Made by a program: the position numbers and the translations under genes. Source: Dehalococcoidia bacterium UBA1141 (GTDB lineage Bacteria > Chloroflexota > Dehalococcoidia > Lucifugimonadales > UBA3495). Taken from it: 19,820 nucleotides of DNA. The stretch is from NCBI GenBank assembly GCA_002311385.1, contig DCAE01000051.1, forward strand, positions 19,296 to 39,115, in the 5' to 3' direction. Positions 6,244 through 13,991 of this stretch are shown here, one piece after another (within the stretch, counting starts at the first letter, position 1; each line of letters opens with the position of its first letter). The notes beneath the pieces were generated by a model. It made no database searches, was not told the origin of the DNA, and saw only the letters and a program-made list of their open reading frames with translations.

Positions 6244-7821
6244 CTAGAGTTTTACCAGACGCGCATTGTAGATGTGGGACAGGGCGTTTATTTCGTCCAT
6301 AACGTTGGGAGGCACCGGGTCATCCAATCCCAACACCATCATTGCCCGGCCCCGTAGGTTGAGACGGCCCACTTCCATGAACGAAATGTTGATATTGTGA
6401 CGTCCCGCCAAAGTGCCCACTGCGCCTATAGACCCAGGCTGATCTTGGTTGTCCACGAACAACAGGTAGGGGACGGTGGGTATGATGTCCATCCAGTACT
6501 CGTTGAACCGGACGATGTGAGGCTCGTTGCGCATGGAAGTGCCGGTTATGGATATGCTGCCCTCGGTGGTCTCCAGCGTGGCGCTAATCAAGCTGGAATA
6601 TTCTTGGGCCACTGCGTTTCTTTGCTCGGTCACGTTCAGACCTCTTTCCTGGGCCAAGCGAGAAGAGTTAATCAGGTTGACTTGGCCGGTGGTGACCGGG
6701 CCCAGCACACCAGCCAGCACCGCAGCTTTCAGGGTGGCGGTATCGTGCTCGGTTATCTCCCCCTGGTAGCCGATGGTGACGCCTAGGAACTGGCCTTCCG
6801 CTAGGTGGGTCACAAGCTTTCCCACTACTAAAGCGACCCTTATGTAGGGTTCTAAAACGGCGTGGACTTCGGGCGCCACAAAGGGTGCGTTCACCGTGTT
6901 TCGCGCCGGTTCGCCATTGAGCACCGTCAACACCTGCTCCGCCGCCTCAACCGCCACCTCCCGCTGTGCCTCTTGGGTGGATGCGCCCAAGTGGGGTGTG
7001 ATTACGACCTTGGGGTGATCCAGCAAGGGATTGGGCCCGGGCGGCTCTTTGGCGAAGACATCCAAGGCCACGCCACCCAGCTTGCCGTCATTCAGGGCCG
7101 CCAGCAGAGCTTCCTCGTCAATCAGTTCGCCCCTGGCCACGTTGATGAGGCGGGCATCGGGCTTCATGCGATCTAGCTCTTTGGTGCTGATTAGGTTGCG
7201 GCTGTTTTCGGTGAGGGGTGTGTGCAAAGTAATAAAATCCGACTGGTCCAATAACTCCTCAAAGGAAAGCAACTCGACACCAAGCCGGTGTGCGTAGTCG
7301 GGGGCCACAAAAGGATCGTAAGCTACTAGATTCATGGCAAAGCTCTGCGCCCGGCGCACGACCTCTGAGCCTACCCGGCCCAAGCCAATCACGCCCAGCG
7401 TTTTGTTGCGGACTTCAACGCCCATGAAAGCGCTTCGCTTCCATTCACCATCCTTCATGGACCGATGGGCTGCAGGAATGTTTCTTGATAAGGCCAGCAT
7501 GAGGGCGACGGTATGCTCGGCGGCTGCCACCGTGTTGCCGGTGGGGGCGTTGACCACGGCGATGCCAGCACCGGTTGCGGCATCCAAGTCGATATTATCT
7601 ACGCCTATGCCAGCCCTTGCCACCACCTGGAGTTTTTTTCCGGCTTCAATCACGGCGGCGGTTACTTTGGTCTCGCTACGGACGACCAGAGCGTCGTAGT
7701 CGCCCACTACCGCCACCAGTTCTTCGAGTTTCATTCCCGTCTTTACGTCGACATCCGCATGGCCTTTAAGTAGGTCTATGCCCTCTTGGGCGATGGGGTC
7801 TGCGATTAATATCTTGGGCAA
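6244..7821 (-). CDS. serA: D-3-phosphoglycerate dehydrogenase
   Basis: First step of phosphorylated serine synthesis: 3-phosphoglycerate to 3-phosphohydroxypyruvate with NAD. At 525 residues it is the long, bacterial/mitochondrial-type form. Seen in order: split substrate domain, nucleotide domain with GLGRVG (146-151), catalytic Arg230 (NVARGELIDE), Glu259 (AKEPP) and His277 (HLGAST), then an intervening ASB-type domain (about 315-440) and a C-terminal ACT domain (PYLLFVDNQDQPGSIG onward), the usual serine feedback site. The start is TTG at 7821; no in-frame ATG lies upstream, and AGGACGGG is placed just above it. No serB/serC neighbour; it appears to be transcribed alone. Confidence 0.95.
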   Translation of the reverse strand: MPKILIADPIAQEGIDLLKGHADVDVKTGMKLEELVAVVGDYDALVVRSETKVTAAVIEAGKKLQVVARAGIGVDNIDLDAATGAGIAVVNAPTGNTVAAAEHTVALMLALSRNIPAAHRSMKDGEWKRSAFMGVEVRNKTLGVIGLGRVGSEVVRRAQSFAMNLVAYDPFVAPDYAHRLGVELLSFEELLDQSDFITLHTPLTENSRNLISTKELDRMKPDARLINVARGELIDEEALLAALNDGKLGGVALDVFAKEPPGPNPLLDHPKVVITPHLGASTQEAQREVAVEAAEQVLTVLNGEPARNTVNAPFVAPEVHAVLEPYIRVALVVGKLVTHLAEGQFLGVTIGYQGEITEHDTATLKAAVLAGVLGPVTTGQVNLINSSRLAQERGLNVTEQRNAVAQEYSSLISATLETTEGSISITGTSMRNEPHIVRFNEYWMDIIPTVPYLLFVDNQDQPGSIGAVGTLAGRHNINISFMEVGRLNLRGRAMMVLGLDDPVPPNVMDEINALSHIYNARLVKL

Positions 7822-8225
7822 TTTTCCCGTCCTGAAAGAAGTTGTAAGTTGAAGTTTGGCCTAGGCAAAGACGCCGCCGGTAAACTTGCCAGTAACATCG
7901 TGTTCGAATCAAGGTTCCAAAACTTGGGGGGATTACTAAAATATAGCACATAAAAGGGGCATCGGCTAAGCGGCAGCAGGCTGGCCGTGGTCTTGGTTTC
8001 CTTGACCCTCGGCGGCTTCACTAGTAGGATGAACGGTGGCCGAAACGAGGCTGGGGTAAGACTTCTTTTGGCCTATTATTTTTATAGACCAAGGTTAAAG
8101 ACCAAGGTTGAGATTCTGAATCAGCAAGACCAGCGCTCCGACCAAGTTTCCGCCCATGTGAAGGGATAAATCAGGTAATCGACCGAAGAATTTACCGGGA
8201 TAATCGGAATATCAAGAGGTGGTTT
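7822..8225. other. Divergent intergenic region serA / LLM monooxygenase
   Basis: 404 bp. It contains a short direct repeat AGACCAAGGTT at 8086-8096 and 8099-8109 (13-base period), possibly an operator for the monooxygenase cluster. A 60-codon GTG-started frame (7987-8169) has no good ribosome site and is not called. No riboswitch or T-box recognised and no confident promoter. Confidence 0.4.
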
Positions 8226-9437
8226 ATGTTCTTGATGCGATTCACGGAAAGAGCTTACACGAATTATACGGAAGAGGACGTGAGGAACAGCCCAAACGAG
8301 GCCGTGCGCCTTACTTTTTCCAACTCCCATCTGGATCCCCAAGTGGCGTCTCGCCAGTACAACGAGTACCTGGATGAGTATGAATACTCGGAAGAGATGG
8401 GATTCGACGGTCTGATGCTCAATGAGCACCACAACACCCCCACCTGCTTGGGGGCCACCATGAATCTCGAAGCCGCCATCCTAGCCAGGATCACCAAGAA
8501 GTCCAAAATCGTGCTTTTGGGCAACCCTCTGCCAATCCTGGACAATCCCCTTCGTCTGGCTGAGGAGTTAGCTGAGATTGACATGATTTCCGGAGGTCGG
8601 TTGGTATCCGGTTTCGTCCGGGGTACCGGGGTGGAAAGCCTGGCCAGCAACACCAATCCTCTTTACAACAGAGAGCGCTTTGAAGAGGCCCACGATCTGT
8701 TAATGAAGGTTTGGACCACTCCGGGCCCATTCCGGTGGGAAGGCAAGCATTATCACTTCCGGGTAGTAAATCCCTTCCAGACGCCGTACCAGAAGCCCCA
8801 TCCACCGGTGTGGATACCAGGATTAGGGAGCCCGGAGACATTGGTCTGGTGTGCGGAACATCATTATCCTTACATCTACTTGGAAACCGACCCGCAGGGC
8901 ACCCAGGACATGATGGAGATATACACCGAGGTGGCCCAGGAGAATGGGTACACACCGGGACCGGAGCATTTCGGCTATCTGTTGCGCATGCATGTCCAAG
9001 ACACGGACGAAAAGGCGATAGAGTCGGCCAGGGGTTTCTTGGTGGGGAATATAGGTGTCGGTCAAGTGCCCGTCCCCAAGGACTACATGATGCCGGTGGG
9101 CTATTCCGGTAGCCGCAAAGACCCTCGGGTGGCCAGGTACCGGGAGCGCATCCGCAAGGACCCCTTCCTGGGATTGGGCCTCGAAAGGCAGCCCTATGAG
9201 GAGATTCTGGCCGCCAACCGGTGGATAGTGGGAAGCCCGGAGACGGTGATTCGAAAGACCAGAGAAGTGTTGTCGCAACTCCGTCCCGGCATTCTGGGCG
9301 TGTGGACCAATGACGGAGACACCACCCATGCCGATACCATGCGCTGCCTGGAGTTGATGGGCAAGGAAGTCCTGCCCGCCATCAGGGAGATTGGAGAGGA
9401 GCTGGAGTTGACTGATCCATTCCAGAAGGCACCGTAA
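8226..9437 (+). CDS. LLM-class flavin-dependent monooxygenase (first paralogue)
   Basis: Bacterial luciferase-like TIM-barrel enzyme, 403 residues, expected to use reduced FMN/F420 and O2 to hydroxylate or cleave an organic substrate. Seen: GFDGLMLNEHHNTPTC (59-74), the hallmark NEHH loop; ILARITKKSKIVLLGNPLP; the P-N-P-L-R-LAEE segment followed by DMISGGRLVSGFVRG, which is the family signature; HPPVWIPGLGSPET; and the late VGSPETVI(R)K motif. ATG at 8226 follows AGAGGTGG (8215-8222); an ATG three codons later is possible. It shares most of these blocks with the protein at 10497, so they are paralogues. No flavin reductase is adjacent. Substrate is unknown. Confidence 0.93.
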   Translation: MFLMRFTERAYTNYTEEDVRNSPNEAVRLTFSNSHLDPQVASRQYNEYLDEYEYSEEMGFDGLMLNEHHNTPTCLGATMNLEAAILARITKKSKIVLLGNPLPILDNPLRLAEELAEIDMISGGRLVSGFVRGTGVESLASNTNPLYNRERFEEAHDLLMKVWTTPGPFRWEGKHYHFRVVNPFQTPYQKPHPPVWIPGLGSPETLVWCAEHHYPYIYLETDPQGTQDMMEIYTEVAQENGYTPGPEHFGYLLRMHVQDTDEKAIESARGFLVGNIGVGQVPVPKDYMMPVGYSGSRKDPRVARYRERIRKDPFLGLGLERQPYEEILAANRWIVGSPETVIRKTREVLSQLRPGILGVWTNDGDTTHADTMRCLELMGKEVLPAIREIGEELELTDPFQKAP

Positions 9438-9627
9438 GGGGAAACAATCAGCTTTCAGCTTTTGGGCATGACGGCGCTTGATGGCAGTTGTGAAGGTTAG
9501 TTGAAACCAGGACGAAATCCCCCTGTATCCCCCTTTACGAAAGACTAGTTGGTGGCATTTAGCAGAGGGTGATTGCTGAGAGCTGGCAGTTGATTGCTGG
9601 ATTTATAAAATTTAGGAGTTTTTAATC
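9438..9627. other. Repeat-bearing gap between LLM and hydrolase genes
   Basis: 190 bp with a direct repeat TGATTGCTG at 9571-9579 and 9592-9600, CAGCTTTCAGC-like words near 9450, and one copy of the C-run repeat. No gene is visible. Confidence 0.5.
9515..9546 (-). repeat. Dispersed C-run/G-run repeat, copy A
   Basis: On the minus strand it reads AGTCTTTCGTAAAGGGGGAT, then ACAGGGGGATTT. It aligns with copies B and C and lies between two genes of the monooxygenase cluster. Its left hairpin arm is degraded relative to copy C. Confidence 0.7.
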
Positions 9628-10413
9628 ATGGCCGCAACGTTCACGGAAGAGTTTGTCGAGGTGGCTGGGTCCCAGATTCACTTGATGAAAGGTGGTTCCG
9701 GCGACCCGCTGCTGATACTTCACGGCGCCGGTGGAAACCCCGGCTGGATTCGCTATGCTCAAGAGCTGGCGGACCATTACACCGTCTATATCCCTTCTCA
9801 CCCCGGCTATGGGCAGTCCGAAAGACCGGACTGGCTGGAGACCATGAACGATTTGGCTTGCTTCTACACCTGGTTTATGGAGAAGCAGGGACTGGATGGG
9901 GCCAGAGCCATCGGCTTTTCCATGGGCGGCTGGCTCGCTTCTGAGATTGTGGCCTCATGCCAGCATTCCTTTAGCAAGCTGATGCTGGTGGACCCGGCTG
10001 GCATCAAGCCCGAGAAGGGTGAGATCGCCGACATATTCATCATTAGCCCCGCTCAAATCCAGGAAATGTTATTCCACGACAAAAATCAAGTACCCGAGTA
10101 CGACCAGCTTTTCGGCCAGGAACTAACGCCAGAGCAGACTCAGATTGCCGAGCAAAACCGGGAGATGGCGGTGCGAATCTGCTGGAAACCCTACATGCAC
10201 GACCCTAGGCTCCGCTTTCTTTTGGGCCGGGTGAACATCCCCACCCAAATTGTTTGGGGCCACCAAGACCAGCTTGTGCCTTTGGAATGCGGCGAGATGT
10301 TTAGGGACGCGATTCCGGGCGCAAAACTATCGGTCATCGACAAATGCGGTCATTTGCCCAACATAGAAAAGCCCGAAGAATTCATGAAAATCGCCCTGGA
10401 TTTCCTGGCTTAA
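9628..10413 (+). CDS. Alpha/beta-fold hydrolase
   Basis: Serine hydrolase of 261 residues. Seen: HGAGG oxyanion loop (32-36), nucleophile elbow GFSMGG with Ser98, acid Asp214 in GHQDQLVP, and base His242 in CGHLPNIEKPEEF, all in canonical order and spacing. This layout is that of C-C bond hydrolases, esterases and epoxide/haloalkane-type enzymes; the HGAGGNPG loop and the absence of a halide-binding Trp next to a catalytic Asp exclude dehalogenase. ATG at 9628 has AGGAG at 9614-9618. It sits between two LLM monooxygenases on the same strand, which suggests it processes their oxidised (ester or ring-opened) product. No signal peptide. Confidence 0.92.
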   Translation: MAATFTEEFVEVAGSQIHLMKGGSGDPLLILHGAGGNPGWIRYAQELADHYTVYIPSHPGYGQSERPDWLETMNDLACFYTWFMEKQGLDGARAIGFSMGGWLASEIVASCQHSFSKLMLVDPAGIKPEKGEIADIFIISPAQIQEMLFHDKNQVPEYDQLFGQELTPEQTQIAEQNREMAVRICWKPYMHDPRLRFLLGRVNIPTQIVWGHQDQLVPLECGEMFRDAIPGAKLSVIDKCGHLPNIEKPEEFMKIALDFLA

Positions 10414-10496
10414 ATTAACCTGTCAGCTGTCAGTATTTAACATTCTGGCAATTTGCCGGTTTGAGATTGCGCGCGATGTGAGGAGAATTCGCCAAT

Positions 10497-11624
10497 ATGG
10501 ATACATACTACTTCACCGAGATGCCATACACCGCCTTCCCCGAGTCCGAGGTGGATAAATATCCGTCTATGCGTCTCACCTTTCCCAATAGCTACTTCGA
10601 CCCCAACACCGCCCACGACCTGTTCAAGCGCTATCTGGACGAGTTCCAGTACGCCGAGGATATCGGTTTTGACGGGTTGATGATTAACGAGCACCACAGC
10701 ACGCCTTCATGCATGGACGTGGAAGTAAATATCACCGGTGGAATCTTGGCCAGGGTTACCTCTAGAGCCAAGATTCTGATGCTGGGCAACATGCTGCCCA
10801 CCTCGGACAACCCGGTGCGTTTGGCCGAAGAGATTGCCATGTTGGACGTGATTTCCGGAGGGAGAATCCTATCTGGATTCGTTCGGGGCATCGGAATCGA
10901 GACCTGGGCCAACAACACCAACCCGGTGTATAACCGGGAGCGGTTCGAGGAGTGCCACGACCTAATCATCAAGACCTGGACCACACCAGGACCATTCAGG
11001 TGGGAAGGAAAGCACTACCAGTACCGGGCGGTCAACCCTTGGATGCTCCCCATTCAGCAGCCCCATCCGCCGGTCTGGGTACCCGGAACCGGCAGCCCTG
11101 AGACCGTGGAGTGGGCCGCTCGCAACCGCTACACCTACGCTGCGTTCTTGACTGAACTCAAGGTTGCGAAAGAACTGTTCCAGAACTACCGCAGCTATGC
11201 CGCCGAAGACGGATGGGAGCCGGGGCCGGACAAGTTTGCCTTCATGATTTGTTGCCATGTCAATGAGACCGACGAGAAGGCCCAAGAAACGGGCAAGGCA
11301 TTTATGTGGCGCATGGGTTATCCGCTGAAGGGACCCCGAGAGTATTGGGCGCCGCCGGGGTATTTCTCAAGGGCTGGGACCGCCGCCAACGCTCGACGCC
11401 GCGTCCGGCCGCTGAACGAACTTTCCTACCAGGAATTGCAAGACGACTATCACTTGGTGGTGGGCAGCCCGGATACGGTGATCAAAAAATTGCGCCACAT
11501 AAAAGACGAGTTGGGTGTGGGGGCCTTGCTCCTAGAGGCCCAGGGAGGCCCAATGTCCCACGAAGACACGATGCGCTCGATAAAATTGCTGGGGACAGAG
11601 GTGATTCCGGCGATTAGGGACTAA
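10497..11624 (+). CDS. LLM-class flavin-dependent monooxygenase (second paralogue)
   Basis: 375-residue luciferase-like monooxygenase. Seen: NEHHSTPSCMDVEVN (64-78), ILARVTSRAKILMLGNMLPT, LAEEIAMLDVISGGRILSGF, NPVYNRERFEE, HPPVWVPGTGSPET and VVGSPDTVIKK. It is clearly homologous to the protein at 8226 but shorter, mainly in the region before the VGSP motif and at the C-terminus. ATG at 10497 follows AGGAG at 10481-10485 (11-base spacing). It begins 83 bp after the hydrolase stop; LLM, hydrolase and LLM are likely one transcription unit or a closely co-regulated set. The two enzymes may act on different substrates or successive steps. Confidence 0.93.
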   Translation: MDTYYFTEMPYTAFPESEVDKYPSMRLTFPNSYFDPNTAHDLFKRYLDEFQYAEDIGFDGLMINEHHSTPSCMDVEVNITGGILARVTSRAKILMLGNMLPTSDNPVRLAEEIAMLDVISGGRILSGFVRGIGIETWANNTNPVYNRERFEECHDLIIKTWTTPGPFRWEGKHYQYRAVNPWMLPIQQPHPPVWVPGTGSPETVEWAARNRYTYAAFLTELKVAKELFQNYRSYAAEDGWEPGPDKFAFMICCHVNETDEKAQETGKAFMWRMGYPLKGPREYWAPPGYFSRAGTAANARRRVRPLNELSYQELQDDYHLVVGSPDTVIKKLRHIKDELGVGALLLEAQGGPMSHEDTMRSIKLLGTEVIPAIRD

Positions 11625-11668
11625 AAATCAGGGACTAAAAGCATTCCGCCCGTAATTCGGAACAGTGA

Positions 11669-11941
11669 TTAATCGGCCTTACGGGCGGTGATGATGCTCA
11701 TTCCATTGGGCAACAGCTTACGTTCGACCTTTTCCAGCCCCGCTTTTTCTATCCACTCAGTGCGCTCTCCCTCTGTGTAGGCTTGACCTTGATCGTAAGT
11801 ATTCAGGAACATTAGGTTCATTGCGACCATCTCTTGAGGCGACAACCGAGAATCGTCCAGGATATGGCCGATGATGTAGACCACGCCGCCCGGCGATATT
11901 GCTTTACCTACATTGGTTAGCGCAGCCTGCGCTTGCAGGGA
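11669..11941 (-). pseudogene. Truncated O-methyltransferase (C-terminal fragment)
   Basis: Reads as the last 90 residues of an SAM-dependent O-methyltransferase of the acetylserotonin-OMT type: NVGKAISPGGVVYIIGHIL, then MNLMFLNTYDQGQAYTEGE, EWIEKAGLEKVE and MSIITARK, corresponding to the last three strands and the 'G.ERTE.E...LL..AGF' stretch of the family. The dimerisation domain and SAM-binding GxGxG motif are absent. The fragment is in the same frame as, and directly follows, the TAA of the dehydrogenase gene, so the missing part was deleted or replaced at that junction. GTG at 11884 could only initiate 71 residues and lacks a ribosome site. Non-functional remnant by inference. Confidence 0.7.
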
Positions 11942-13018
11942 TTAGAAATGGCAGGGAACCGACAACTCGGCGCAGGTGTCCCTTATCCACTGAGCAACCT
12001 CTTCGTGTAAGGGTATGCCGTCTTCCCGGCGTATTTCCTCTATTTCGGCTTCGGGTTGCCCCGCGACCATCACCCGGTCGTGGCCTGGAGCAGGCTTGGT
12101 GCTCTTCATCATCCCCATCCACTCGTCCATCATTTCTTTGAATTCGTCGGGGTCGGTGAAGGCGTCGATGCTGTAAGCTGCGACGTAGTGGCCGAAATTG
12201 GGACGGCCAGGAACGGCCCCGTAGCCGACGCCGGTAAGCACTCCGGCCAGTATATCTACCATGCAGGATAGGCCATAGCCCTTGTGGGAGCCCAACTCAC
12301 GGGTGCTACCCAGAGGCAGCAGGGTGTACTTCTCCGGTGGGTCGGCTTCATCCATTATGGGGTTGCCGTCTTCATCGGCCAGCCAGCCCGGTTCCATTTT
12401 GACGCCCAAACGACGGGCAATGCCGACCTTGTTTCCTGCCACCGAACTGGTGGCGGCGTCGAACACGAAGGGAGGCTCGTTTTTCGCTGGCGCAGCGACG
12501 GCTATGGGATTGGTGCCCAAACGCGCTTCCGCCCCGAAGGTTGGCACAACGGAAGGGGGACAACTGGTCATGCAGACCCCAATCATGTCGTGCTCCACTG
12601 CCATCATTGCATGGTAGGAAGCCATTCCCAGGTGGCGGGCGTTTCCTATAGTAACCATTCCCACACCCACGTTTTTGGCTTTCTGGATGGCGATGTCCAT
12701 GGCCTTGGGGGTGATGATGATTCCCAAACCTCGGTCGGAATCGATGTTGGCAGTGCTGGGGGTCTCCCGGATAATCTTCCAGTTGGGCCTGGGGTTTATC
12801 TGCCCGTTCTGATATCCGGTGATATAGCTTTTTAGCATGTTGGACACGCCGTGGGAGTCGACTCCTCGCAAGTCGGCTAGCACCAACACGTCGGCCCCCA
12901 ACAGGGCGTCAGCGGGAGGCACTCCCATTTTCTCGAAGACTCCAGCTACCGTGGCCTTGAGGTCTTCGCCTTTAACGAAAACTGCGTCATCCAAGTTCAC
13001 CCGAAACTGCTCTAGCAA
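11942..13018 (-). CDS. Ldh family NAD(P)-dependent oxidoreductase (malate/L-lactate/ureidoglycolate dehydrogenase type)
   Basis: 358-residue member of the Pfam malate/L-lactate dehydrogenase family (PF02615), which oxidises 2-hydroxy acids such as malate, lactate, sulfolactate or ureidoglycolate. Seen: LADLRGVDSHGVSNM (Arg51, His56), GNARHLGMASYHAM (His129, the equivalent of the family NSNHFG His), RLGTNPIAVAAPA and GSHKGYGLSCMVDILAG. The start is TTG at 13018 with AGGAGGG (13024-13030) five bases upstream, a strong site. Substrate cannot be assigned by eye. A -10/-35 candidate lies about 165 bp upstream. An O-methyltransferase remnant follows its stop in-frame. Confidence 0.92.
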   Translation of the reverse strand: MLEQFRVNLDDAVFVKGEDLKATVAGVFEKMGVPPADALLGADVLVLADLRGVDSHGVSNMLKSYITGYQNGQINPRPNWKIIRETPSTANIDSDRGLGIIITPKAMDIAIQKAKNVGVGMVTIGNARHLGMASYHAMMAVEHDMIGVCMTSCPPSVVPTFGAEARLGTNPIAVAAPAKNEPPFVFDAATSSVAGNKVGIARRLGVKMEPGWLADEDGNPIMDEADPPEKYTLLPLGSTRELGSHKGYGLSCMVDILAGVLTGVGYGAVPGRPNFGHYVAAYSIDAFTDPDEFKEMMDEWMGMMKSTKPAPGHDRVMVAGQPEAEIEEIRREDGIPLHEEVAQWIRDTCAELSVPCHF

Positions 13019-13495
13019 AGTAACCCTCCTCGTTTCGCTCCAGGGATTTGCATCAAGTACATGAATGCCGGGACCAAAAATCGCCGCACTGTGGATGGAT
13101 TCGTTGGCCTGCGGTTTTCATCCGAATATCGCTAGTCTTTGGCTATTGGGCGTGTGCCCAGCCAGGCTCAGGGCCGAAACGAGTATAGCACCGGTTCATC
13201 TTGATAGTCACTGGGCCTTTTATCTAAGCATCGTGAGGAGGGTTGACCAACGTGATGCGGCGATAGGAAATGCGTAGCCCCTGTATTTCCCGAATTTCGA
13301 GACTGGCAGGTTCGGTCATATGCCCAATGGGGTGTTTTGCTATTTGCAGTTAGGCGTGAGATTCCATAGATTTGATTAAACACCTTTGGTTTGTGGTCTG
13401 GACGTCTAGGGAAACAAGAAAAATTTCCCTGCGCCCTTCAGGCAGGAAGGCAATAGCCTGCAGAACATCACGCTAGGCGACAAACGAGGCAACTG
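13019..13495. other. Divergent intergenic region
   Basis: 477 bp between the Ldh-family gene and the plus-strand membrane ORF. Apart from the minus-strand promoter candidate there is a short CCTGC/GCAGG hairpin around 13428-13446. No riboswitch consensus was matched and the short ORFs present have no protein-like character. Confidence 0.45.
13182..13211 (-). promoter_or_regulatory. Candidate promoter of the Ldh-family gene
   Basis: On the minus strand GTGACT (13211-13206) and TATACT (13187-13182) are separated by 18 bases, four and five matches to consensus. The implied leader would be about 160 bases. Weak but the best pair in the 13019-13495 gap. Confidence 0.3.
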
Positions 13496-13909
13496 ATGGC
13501 AGCGATTCAACGCTCACCGGGAGTAAGTTTACGTAAAACCTTCGGCACCGTAGCCGTTCTTTTGGTGCTTGGCCTTCTCTGGCTGGCTTTCTTTTGAGCC
13601 GGAAGCTCGCCATACAAGGGCGGCCAAGATTCTATAGGCACTTCCGGTGGTACGGTGGCGTCCACCGGCATCGGCTTCCAACCCATGGATCCCGCCATAC
13701 TGAATTCGTTTCCAACTTTAGGCGCAGCCAATGACGCTGGGCCGACGGGTTCGGGGGATAATATCGCTGTACTGGCGATTGCTGGAGCGTCCGCTTTGGC
13801 CTTCAGCATACTGGTGTTCTTATCCGTTATTAGGCTCCAGACTCTAAAGCTCCGATTAGGAAGCCTATCTCCGGAACGGGTGCAGTTGCGGCAAATCACC
13901 GGACCTTAA
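13496..13909 (+). pseudogene. Two-segment membrane protein ORF interrupted by an in-frame TGA
   Basis: From ATG 13496 the frame gives a basic stretch (RSPGVSLRK) and a hydrophobic helix (TFGTVAVLLVLGLLWLAFF), then TGA at 13595-13597. The same frame stays open for 103 more codons: a Gly/Ser/Pro-rich linker, a second hydrophobic helix (NIAVLAIAGASALAFSILVF, about residues 83-107 counting from the ATG) and a basic tail ending at TAA 13909. The two halves make sense as one protein of 137 residues with TGA at codon 34. GTG at 13655 could begin the second half but lacks a site. TGG (Trp) to TGA would be one change. A continuous minus-strand ORF covers the span but has low-complexity, non-protein-like composition. 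Family not recognised; it precedes an archaellum-stator-like gene. Confidence 0.45.
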
Positions 13910-13991
13910 CGCCTCCAACCATCTTTGATGCACCCAATCCCAACCGGCGTCAACCAAGGCTTAAGGGTGACGCGCCCAGGAGTCATCCAAA

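Noticed and set aside
12284..12835. 183-codon plus-strand frame
   Set aside because: Shadow of the Ldh-family dehydrogenase; His/Gly-rich composition with no domain.
13420..13495. c-di-GMP or other riboswitch before the membrane ORF
   Set aside because: GGCAA and GCGACAAAC words are present but the conserved core of the c-di-GMP class is not matched.
13507..13899. 130-codon uninterrupted minus-strand frame opposite the TGA-split ORF
   Set aside because: Pro/Ser/Lys-rich low-complexity product with no ribosome site; the plus frame has two proper hydrophobic helices. Kept in mind as an alternative.
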